A DNA stretch of 64,000 nucleotides from Thauera sp. 28 (GTDB taxonomy: Bacteria; Pseudomonadota; Gammaproteobacteria; Burkholderiales; Rhodocyclaceae): contig NZ_AMXA01000014.1 in the NCBI RefSeq assembly GCF_000310145.2, positions 1 to 64,000 on the forward strand, in the 5' to 3' direction. Each line of letters begins with the position of its first letter. Within the stretch, counting starts at the first letter, position 1. The notes below the pieces were generated by a model. That model worked only from the letters and a program-made list of their open reading frames with translations. It was not told the DNA's origin and ran no database searches. Made by a program: the position numbers and the translations under genes. Positions 53,902 to 59,798 of the stretch are shown in pieces.

Positions 53902-54180
53902 ATGGCTCAGTGCATCCACATTGAATTGGACGGCACGCATTACACGTGGCCTATGACGGTGGAAAACGGCGTCGATGACTGCGGCGATTATTACCTCCTG
54001 GAACGGTCGGAGTATTACGACCTCACCCACGGACTTGCAAGTATTCCTGACTTTGCAACTTACGGCATCACGCCTGAAACGGTGACGGAAGTCGCCGCCT
54101 GGGGGTTCGGTGCCGTGATTGCGGGTTGGGCTTTGGGCCTCGTTACCGGATGGGTGGCAGAGGCAATTCGTAGGGCATAA
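53902..54180 (+). CDS. Small phage membrane protein (92 aa)
   Basis: A 92-aa protein with a polar N-terminal half and one membrane segment near the C terminus (EVAAWGFGAVIAGWALGLVTGWVAE). It lies between the ssDNA-binding and coat genes. Could be a minor coat or assembly protein; not recognised. Confidence 0.6.
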   Translation: MAQCIHIELDGTHYTWPMTVENGVDDCGDYYLLERSEYYDLTHGLASIPDFATYGITPETVTEVAAWGFGAVIAGWALGLVTGWVAEAIRRA

Positions 54181-54207
54181 CGCCCAATTTCAAAAGGAGT
54201 AGTACAA

Positions 54208-54342
54208 ATGGCTGACGTTCTCGCTGCTGTCTCGTTCGGTGACGCCCTCACCGCTGTGGTCGCCCTGCTGGTGGTCGGTATCGGCATCAACATGGCGTTC
54301 AAGGGCTCCGCCTTCGGCAAGCGCGCCATCAAGGCGGCGTAA
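54208..54342 (+). CDS. Major coat protein (pVIII), leaderless
   Basis: A 44-aa coat protein starting directly MADVLAAVSFGDALTAV. An acidic N-terminal half (Asp3, Asp12), a hydrophobic core and a basic C terminus (KGSAFGKRAIKAA) give the classical pVIII layout, but no signal peptide precedes it. Same length as the leaderless Pf3 coat (44 aa). AAAGGAGTAGTACAA gives it the best ribosome site of the prophage. Followed 2 bases later by a 33-aa ORF. Confidence 0.85.
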   Translation: MADVLAAVSFGDALTAVVALLVVGIGINMAFKGSAFGKRAIKAA

Positions 54343-54344
54343 AG

Positions 54345-54446
54345 ATGATCGCCGGGCCGATCCTCGCCTTGTTCTGGGTGATTGTTGCTCTGATCGGGGC
54401 GGCGGTCGCGCTCGCCATCGTCTGGGGTGTAGGGGGGCGCTTGTGA
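54345..54446 (+). CDS. Minor coat protein candidate (pVII/pIX-like, 33 aa)
   Basis: Frame of 33 aa, almost entirely hydrophobic (MIAGPILALFWVIVALIGAA) with a basic end (VWGVGGRL). Size equals M13 pVII (33 aa) and pIX (32 aa). It begins 2 bases after the coat stop and its own stop overlaps the GTG start of the adsorption protein gene. No enzymatic motif. Confidence 0.65.
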   Translation: MIAGPILALFWVIVALIGAAVALAIVWGVGGRL

Positions 54447-55924
54447 GAGCGCTCCGCCTCGCCTTGTTCTTCGTCGTCGGGCTCCTGTTCGGGGGCGCGG
54501 TGACGTTCGCGTATGCGCAACAGCAGCTCAACGGGCCAGCGCGCTACGGATCATCGATCAACTTCAACTACCCCGACGGCATCAACGCCCCTCGCCGTAC
54601 GGGTGGCCCGATCTACGATTTCCCAGACGCCCCCGATGGATGGGGAAAGATGCGGGACATCAACAAAATCAAGATGGGTTCGCATACGTTCGATGTGCAT
54701 GGGGTACGCAAGTTCTCGCCGGGGACGCTCGCAAAGATGGGCGTCGGCCTAGCCAGGAAAGCCGGTCCCATTGGTATTGGGCTCACGCTCGCGGACCTCG
54801 TATGGGATGAGGCCCAAGGCTGGCTGATTCCCGGAGAAGACGACGGTCAGCCCGACCCGACGCTGGGCGGTTTTACCGTGATCGGCGGTTTCAGTGGCGG
54901 AGATGTCTTCCCAACTCGACATTGCTTTGATGCGCGAAAGGCTGTCGCTGAGGCATTCGCAGGTTGGTGGGACCCCGATAAAACCGCCTTGGCGAACAAA
55001 GTCGGGCAAGCCGCGCCGGTCACCATTACTTGCATTGTTTCGGACGGCCCGCCTGTCCAAACGATCACGTACACAAAGGCCGATGCATCACTCACGACGG
55101 TTGACCGCATCCGTATTCGTTATACCTATAACGGAAACAATCAATATGCGTATATGAGATACAGCGGTGCCGAGATTTGTGAGAGCGGCCAACGTTTGAC
55201 CGTTAGTGGCCGATGCGTCAATCCGACCCGACCAGCGACGGACAAAGAACTCGAAGATGCCATTTACGTTGATCTAGTTGGGCGGGGCATGGGCTCGGAC
55301 CTCGCAAGGCGCTTGATTGAAGCGGGCTACACGCCCACACCTGACGGCCACGAGGCGGACGGCCCGACGACCGTGCCGGGTGAGACGACCACGACCACTA
55401 CCACCAGTCCGGCGGGCACCACGACCATCACCACCAACACCACCAACAACCTCACGTACAACACGAACACGACGAACAACACGACCACGATCACGATCAC
55501 CCAGACCACGACGACCACGACCACGAACCCGGACGGCACCCAGACCGAAAGCACCGAGACGAAACAGCCACAGCCGGGGGAGCGCGAAGAGCCCGAGCAA
55601 TACAGCCTCACCTATTCGCCGTCATCTCTCCCGGAGGTGCCAGACTTCTACGAGCAGAAATACCCGGACGGGTTTGCGGGAGAGTGGGACGGCTTCAAGC
55701 AGCGTATTGACGGGTCCAGTCTGGCGAACTTCATGCGGTCGCTCACCAACGGCATACCGTCTGGCGGTGAGTGCCCATCGTGGTCGCTCACGTTCAACTT
55801 CGGGGCAATGGGCAATTTCGGCACGATGGTCATGCAGCCGCCGTGCATCATCTGGCCGTTCATCAAGGCGGTGATGATTCTCAGCGCCTTGTTCGTCGCG
55901 CGGCGCTTAGTCATAGGGGGCTGA
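54443..55924 (+). CDS. TspB-like phage adsorption protein (pIII)
   Basis: A 493-aa surface protein starting at GTG, coupled to the preceding 33-aa ORF. Signal peptide (RALRLALFFVVGLLFGGAV ... AYA before QQQ), globular N-terminal region, then a long low-complexity Thr/Asn-rich linker (about 325-380), and a C-terminal domain ending in a membrane segment (WPFIKAVMILSALFVARRL). The C-terminal GECPSWSLTFNFGAMGNFG block resembles the Neisseria TspB family carried by MDA phage. In this phage it is the likely receptor-binding protein. Confidence 0.78.
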   Translation: MRALRLALFFVVGLLFGGAVTFAYAQQQLNGPARYGSSINFNYPDGINAPRRTGGPIYDFPDAPDGWGKMRDINKIKMGSHTFDVHGVRKFSPGTLAKMGVGLARKAGPIGIGLTLADLVWDEAQGWLIPGEDDGQPDPTLGGFTVIGGFSGGDVFPTRHCFDARKAVAEAFAGWWDPDKTALANKVGQAAPVTITCIVSDGPPVQTITYTKADASLTTVDRIRIRYTYNGNNQYAYMRYSGAEICESGQRLTVSGRCVNPTRPATDKELEDAIYVDLVGRGMGSDLARRLIEAGYTPTPDGHEADGPTTVPGETTTTTTTSPAGTTTITTNTTNNLTYNTNTTNNTTTITITQTTTTTTTNPDGTQTESTETKQPQPGEREEPEQYSLTYSPSSLPEVPDFYEQKYPDGFAGEWDGFKQRIDGSSLANFMRSLTNGIPSGGECPSWSLTFNFGAMGNFGTMVMQPPCIIWPFIKAVMILSALFVARRLVIGG

Positions 55925-55925
55925 C

Positions 55926-56282
55926 ATGGGTGCAGTGTTCGCCGCCATTGGGCGGTTTTTCTCGGACCTGCTCAAGGCGATTACTGATGGTCTCGATTTC
56001 ATCGCGCGTCTCTTCGTGCAGGTCTTCGTGGATCTGTGGGAGTTCGCAACGGACTTGCCGGTATGGATCTTCGCCCAAGTCCTCGACATCGCAGCGGCGG
56101 CGGTGGAAGCCCTCGACCTCGACGGGCTCACACAATACGCCTCGACCTGGGGCGCGTTGCCAGCGGAAATCCTCAATGTGCTGGGCTTGATCGGACTCGC
56201 CGAGGCGCTCGGCATCATCGCCACAGCGGCGCTCATCCGGCTGGCAATGCAGGTGATTCCGTTCGTTCGCCTGGGCTCCTGA
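55926..56282 (+). CDS. DUF2523-type minor coat protein (pVI-like)
   Basis: A 118-aa mostly hydrophobic protein with about three membrane segments (MGAVFAAIGRFFSDLL; ATDLPVWIFAQVLDIAAAA; ILNVLGLIGLAEALGIIATA). Position between the adsorption gene and zot and the DUF2523 appearance fit filamentous phage pVI, which caps the virion next to pIII. Confidence 0.7.
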   Translation: MGAVFAAIGRFFSDLLKAITDGLDFIARLFVQVFVDLWEFATDLPVWIFAQVLDIAAAAVEALDLDGLTQYASTWGALPAEILNVLGLIGLAEALGIIATAALIRLAMQVIPFVRLGS

Positions 56283-56283
56283 C

Positions 56284-57510
56284 ATGATTAATCTTCTGCT
56301 AGGTGCTCCAGGGGGCGGCAAAAGCTACGAGGCCGTCGCGTACCACGTCCTGCCGGCCTTGTCGCAGGGTCGCAAGGTCATCACGAACCTGCCGCTGCAA
56401 CTCGATGAAATCTACGCGCTGGAGCCGTCCTATGCGGGCCTGATCGAGCTTCGGCACGAGACCAGGGCACCACGCCGCAATGACGGCAAGTATCAGAATC
56501 GAGCGGCCTTCAGCCATGCCGAGGACTACGGGGACGACTGGAGGCACCCCGAGACGGGAGCCGGCCCGTTGTATGTCATCGATGAGTGCCACATTCCTCT
56601 GCCCGCGCAAGGCACGCCGATTGAGGTCGAGCACTGGTATTCCCTTCACCGGCACGAGTCGGCTGACGTGCTCCTGATCACCCAGAGTTACGGCAAGATC
56701 AACCGCGCGATCCGCGACCTCGTTCAGGTGGTCTATCGCGTGCGCAAGGCGACCGCGCTCGGCACCAGTACGAGTTACATACGGAAGGTGCAGGACGGCC
56801 TACGCGGGGCCGTAGTCAACGAAGCCGTTCGCAGCTACAAGCCGGCGTACTTCAAGCTGTACAAGAGTCACACCAGGGGAGGGGGGGCCGAACTCGCAGC
56901 GGGCGACATCCGCCCGATCTGGCATCACTGGTCGTTCAAGGGTGCAGCGGTCCTCCTGCTGGGCGGGCTCGGATACCTCATCTTCGGCGATTGGGCACTC
57001 TTCCCGGAGCCGAAACAACCGGAGCCACGCCCGACCGGGCAACAACAAGTACAGACACAGCCCACGGTGGTCGCCGCACCCGTGCGGACACACGAGCCTG
57101 ACCGCGTAACGACGGCAGCGCCACCAGTCACAGCGCCGGTCGCCAGCTCGAAGCGGGCCCCATTCGATGGCCTGGGCATGCACGTCACCGGCTATATCCA
57201 GATGGGCGATCGTATCCGCTATGGACTCGCGTTCAGCCAGAACGGTCAGGTAGTCCGGCAGACCACCGACGAAGAGCTACGCACAGCGGGCTATGGCGTC
57301 GAGCCAGTGGGCGAGTGCCTATTCAGGGCCACCTACGAGGGCAACGCCATGTGGGTACGATGCGATGCACCTATGGCAACGGTCACGCCGTTCGGGGGCG
57401 TCACCACAGCAAGGCCGACCGCAGCGCAGACTGACGGGGGGGACCCCGCTCGCGGGGGGGACCCGGCAGGGAAAGCGCCGGGCGGAACCGTGAAGGAAGT
57501 CACGAGCTAA
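56284..57510 (+). CDS. zot: Zonula occludens toxin-like assembly ATPase (pI)
   Basis: A 408-aa inner-membrane ATPase for virion extrusion. Walker A GAPGGGKSYEAVAY at the start, Walker B LYVIDECH, one membrane segment near residues 220-240 (AAVLLLGGLGYLIF), then a Pro/Gln-rich periplasmic tail. The family name comes from Vibrio Zot; here it is an assembly protein. It needs an outer-membrane secretin, and none is encoded in the prophage. Confidence 0.92.
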   Translation: MINLLLGAPGGGKSYEAVAYHVLPALSQGRKVITNLPLQLDEIYALEPSYAGLIELRHETRAPRRNDGKYQNRAAFSHAEDYGDDWRHPETGAGPLYVIDECHIPLPAQGTPIEVEHWYSLHRHESADVLLITQSYGKINRAIRDLVQVVYRVRKATALGTSTSYIRKVQDGLRGAVVNEAVRSYKPAYFKLYKSHTRGGGAELAAGDIRPIWHHWSFKGAAVLLLGGLGYLIFGDWALFPEPKQPEPRPTGQQQVQTQPTVVAAPVRTHEPDRVTTAAPPVTAPVASSKRAPFDGLGMHVTGYIQMGDRIRYGLAFSQNGQVVRQTTDEELRTAGYGVEPVGECLFRATYEGNAMWVRCDAPMATVTPFGGVTTARPTAAQTDGGDPARGGDPAGKAPGGTVKEVTS

Positions 57511-57538
57511 CCAGGGCCGTCCCGGTATATTCCGGCGC

Positions 57539-57802
57539 ATGGAAACCCATGTCATAACCATCGCCGGTGTCCTGGTAGCCGTATTGCTCATGCTGCTTCT
57601 TGTACGCCGTCGCCGACGCAAGACGCCGACCTCGAGAGGGATCACCCGGCCACGCCATGATCCGTTACTGACTGCCTGCCTGGGCGATGCTGCGAAGGCG
57701 CAACGCCTCGCAGAGTACGAGCGCAGGAGGCATCCATACCTTTCGATGGAGCAAGCGCGCCAACTGGCGTACGAGAAGCTGACCGAAGATCGCAGGCGCT
57801 GA
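57539..57802 (+). CDS. Small phage membrane protein (87 aa)
   Basis: An 87-aa protein with an N-terminal membrane segment (HVITIAGVLVAVLLMLLLV) followed by RRRRRK and a charged C-terminal part containing EQARQLAYEKL. Last rightward gene of the structural run. Unknown role; not recognised. Confidence 0.55.
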   Translation: METHVITIAGVLVAVLLMLLLVRRRRRKTPTSRGITRPRHDPLLTACLGDAAKAQRLAEYERRRHPYLSMEQARQLAYEKLTEDRRR

Positions 57803-57853
57803 AACAGGCGCTCAGCGGATTAACGTGTGGTGAGTGAGTCATGTTGAGATCGG

Positions 57854-58582
57854 TCACGCAGCTTCCTTAGGGGCGCGGCCCAGTGAGAATTGAGAATGCT
57901 GTTGCTGCCACAAGTGGAACTTGTCCATTTCTAATGGCATCAGTGCGCTCCACCCCATAGGCCAACCCATCATCCACTCTTCGAAACTGGCGCAGCGCAC
58001 CGAAGCAATCTCCGTCCCACGGAATGGATTCCCTGAACCTCCCCACTCGTCCAGCCTGCCGGCTACATGGTTCTTCCCTGATGTGCAGCCGCTCGGCGTC
58101 GGCCACAACCCAGAGGCGATCACGCTTATGGGGCGCTCCGCAATCGGATGCTGATAGACGCAGCCACTGCGCGTCATACCCCAATTCGGCAAGGTCACTG
58201 ATGACCACGGCAAGGCCTCTTCCCACAAGCAGCGGTGAGTTCTCCACGAAGACAAATCGAGGTCGTACTTCACCGACGATTCTAGCCATCTGCCGCCAAA
58301 GCCCTGAGCGCTCTCCAGATATGCCAGCGCCAAAACCGGCGGAGGATATGTCCTGGCACGGAAACCCGCCAGAAACCACGTCAACAAGGCCGCGCCATGG
58401 TCTTCCGTCAAAACTGCACACGTCAGACCAAATCGGGAAAGCTGGGAGGGCTCCATCGTTTTGCCTAAGCGCCAGAACTTGTGCGTCGTAGGCATCACGT
58501 TCAACTGCGCAGATGGTGCGCCATCCCAGCAGGTGGCCGCCGAGTATTCCGCCACCAGCGCCTGCGAAAAGAGCCAGCTCAT
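57854..58582 (-). other. Second open frame overlapping the methyltransferase gene (242 codons)
   Basis: A frame of 242 codons, offset by +1 from the methyltransferase and open over its full length, ending 13 bases beyond it. Its product is not random: SSWRTHRCLWEEAL, VTLPNWGMTRSGCVYQHP, SGLWPTPSG and MMGWPMGWSALMPLEMDKF recall, from memory, phage proteins found next to or fused to cytosine methyltransferases. Whether this frame is translated is unknown. Listed separately because both frames may carry protein information. Confidence 0.45.
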
Positions 58583-58586
58583 TCAT
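57867..58586 (-). CDS. Orphan phage cytosine-C5 DNA methyltransferase
   Basis: A compact 239-aa C5-methyltransferase from the ATG at 58586. Motif I LFAGAGGGILGG, motif IV GGFPCQDIS with the catalytic Cys, motif VI VFVENSP, motif VIII GAPHKRDRLW and a short C-terminal motif X region AIRNGQVPLVAATAF are in order. The target recognition part is very short. In motif X the usual Gly-Asn reads Arg-Asn. No restriction enzyme is nearby, so an anti-restriction role is the natural inference. It lies opposite to the phage structural genes. Confidence 0.82.
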   Translation of the reverse strand: MNELALFAGAGGGILGGHLLGWRTICAVERDAYDAQVLALRQNDGALPAFPIWSDVCSFDGRPWRGLVDVVSGGFPCQDISSAGFGAGISGERSGLWRQMARIVGEVRPRFVFVENSPLLVGRGLAVVISDLAELGYDAQWLRLSASDCGAPHKRDRLWVVADAERLHIREEPCSRQAGRVGRFRESIPWDGDCFGALRQFRRVDDGLAYGVERTDAIRNGQVPLVAATAFSILTGPRP

Positions 58587-58629
58587 AGTCCCTTCCACAC
58601 GATATTCCGAATAGCCGAAACAGGCAGGA

Positions 58630-58896
58630 TCAACGAGCGATTCCGTAGAAGTTGCAGTCACGCACGCCGTAGAACCGGATCGCCTCCGCGCGCACCAGTC
58701 GCGCAGTGTTCGCGGCACCGTTACTGCTGTGACGGTCGATCAGCCGCAGCGCTTCGGCGATGAGGGCGCGTGCCTTCTTCAGCGGGTCTTGAGCAGCCCT
58801 GATCCGGTCTGCAATTCGGCCTGTTATGTCGGCGAGTGCCAACACCATCTGACGGGACAGGAATTCTGCTGACTTGCGAAGGCTTGCGGGGATCAT
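58630..58896 (-). CDS. Phage protein of unknown function (88 aa)
   Basis: An 88-aa, helical, basic protein (MIPASLRKSAEFLSRQMVLA ... CNFYGIAR) 43 bases upstream of the methyltransferase on the same strand. GGTAGGAGAGAAAACC gives a good ribosome site at 58896; the frame is also open to 59145 but that upstream part covers the structured intergenic region. Not recognised; probably co-transcribed with the methyltransferase. Confidence 0.6.
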   Translation of the reverse strand: MIPASLRKSAEFLSRQMVLALADITGRIADRIRAAQDPLKKARALIAEALRLIDRHSSNGAANTARLVRAEAIRFYGVRDCNFYGIAR

Positions 58897-59218
58897 GGTT
58901 TTCTCTCCTACCGGGTTCCTAGATTCGGAGCCGATCGTTTGATCCTCTCCGGTTGTTGCATCGCTGGCTGAGTCCTTCCGTACTTCCTGAGTTCGTCGCC
59001 GTAAGCGTGGGGGCCGCCTGTCAGGGCGGAACGTCAAGGGCGGGCCCGTCCCGTACACTTCACCCTTGATGGGACGAACTGACAGGCGGACAACAAAGCG
59101 AAGGGGACGAAACGAGGGAAGGAAGGAAGGGCGGTGGAGGTGCAACGAGCGGTGAGCCTGCCGGGAGGCACTCAGCGCGTAGCGCTCTGACTTTCTATTG
59201 GCCTTGCAGCCCGCAACG
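58897..59218. other. Phage intergenic region, no convincing gene
   Basis: Between the 88-aa leftward gene and a small rightward ORF. It contains the large inverted repeat 59014-59089 and a purine-rich stretch (59091-59150). It is the only sizeable non-coding stretch of the phage outside the operator region, so it is a candidate for origin and packaging signal. Confidence 0.5.
59014..59089. repeat. Long inverted repeat / packaging-signal candidate
   Basis: Outer arms CCGCCTGTCAG 59014-59024 and CTGACAGGCGG 59079-59089 are perfect (11 bp). Inside, TCAAGGG 59034-59040 and CCCTTGA 59063-59069 are perfect (7 bp). Single-stranded phage DNA would fold here into a two-step hairpin. Confidence 0.7.
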
Positions 59219-59461
59219 ATGTTTCCAGATTGGTCCCAGAATCTCCGGCAACTCTACTGGTTTCGTCGCATGGCGAGGCCAGCATCGACGCCGACCGTCA
59301 GGACATGGCAGCGGCGGATTCAGCACGAGAAGCGGCGGCTCTTGGAGGCGGGCGTCTGTCCGTTCGAGCTGCACGCGGTCTGTCGCGTGCTCATGCATCC
59401 ATCATGCGAAACATCAGCGGCACGGCTGGAGCGCATCATGCAGTCCACGGTGGCTACTTAA
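59219..59461 (+). CDS. Small phage ORF at the right end (80 aa)
   Basis: A frame from ATG 59219 to a TAA within attR. The 80-aa product MFPDWSQNLRQLYWFRRMARP ends ERIMQSTVAT; basic and helical, with CPFELHAVCRVLMHPS in the middle. Also open from TTG 59198. No family recognised. Convergent with the repressor gene in the circular form. Confidence 0.35.
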   Translation: MFPDWSQNLRQLYWFRRMARPASTPTVRTWQRRIQHEKRRLLEAGVCPFELHAVCRVLMHPSCETSAARLERIMQSTVAT

Positions 59462-59483
59462 CATAACGCAGATTATCGTGTTT
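59456..59483. repeat. attR: dif-like junction, right end of the prophage
   Basis: Plus strand reads ACTTAACATAA, central CGCAGA, TTATCGTGTTT. On the minus strand it is AAACACGATAA, TCTGCG, TTATGTTAAGT, whose last arm matches the E. coli XerD arm TTATGTTAAAT at 10 of 11 bases and whose first arm ends in the ATAA typical of the XerC side. Confidence 0.7.
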
Positions 59484-59635
59484 TTGTGATCGCAGAGGGT
59501 GGGGGAAAGAGTCACTCTGCAGGCTGTCTCGCGCTTCGGCAGTTTGGGCACCACTGCACCAATACTGCCCACACGCATCCGCGAATGCGGTCAGGCCACG
59601 TCACGGCCTGGCTTGAAAGGCCTTTTAAAACAATG

Positions 59636-59720
59636 TGGTGCGGGGAAAGAGACTCGAACTCTCACGCCTTGCGGCGCTGGAACCTAAATCCAGTGCGTCT
59701 ACCAATTCCGCCATCCCCGC
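59636..59720 (-). tRNA. tRNA-Leu (anticodon UAG)
   Basis: 85-base tRNA including an encoded CCA. Acceptor arms GCGGGGA/TCCCCGC, anticodon stem CTGGA-TTTAGGT-TCCAG with anticodon TAG, variable arm GCGCCGCAAGGCGT (class II) and T-arm GAGAGTTCGAGTCTCT. It reads leftward, 152 bases right of attR, and is not interrupted by the prophage. Confidence 0.95.
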
Positions 59721-59798
59721 GGGTGTCACGTCTGAAGCGGAGCGCATTATACACAGCACCTGCCCGATCGGCCGTCAGGTGCCGTGCCATGCGTCCCG

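Larger units (their letters stand above)
50744..59483. mobile_element. Filamentous phage (inovirus) prophage, about 8.7 kb
   Basis: One complete filamentous phage genome: leftward repressor, Rep, candidate ssDNA-binding protein, coat, adsorption protein, pVI, Zot and a methyltransferase module. The two ends share a 13-bp direct repeat ACATAACGCAGAT at 50749-50761 and 59461-59473, inside dif-like sequence; one repeat-to-repeat unit is 8712 bp. No integrase or transposase is present and no secretin (pIV), so host XerCD and a host secretin are probably used. GC looks a little below that of the flanks by eye. Confidence 0.93.

Noticed and set aside
55376-55560. Tandem repeat or CRISPR-like array in the Thr-rich stretch
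   Set aside because: It is an in-frame low-complexity Thr/Asn linker of the adsorption protein; there are no regular spacers.
58897-59145. N-terminal extension of the 88-aa phage protein to 59145
   Set aside because: It would translate the hairpin region into Arg/Pro-rich low-complexity sequence, and AGGAGA directly precedes the ATG at 58896.
59636-59720. Prophage integration into the tRNA-Leu gene
   Set aside because: The tRNA is complete and lies 152 bases outside the right junction; no tRNA fragment repeat is found at the left end.
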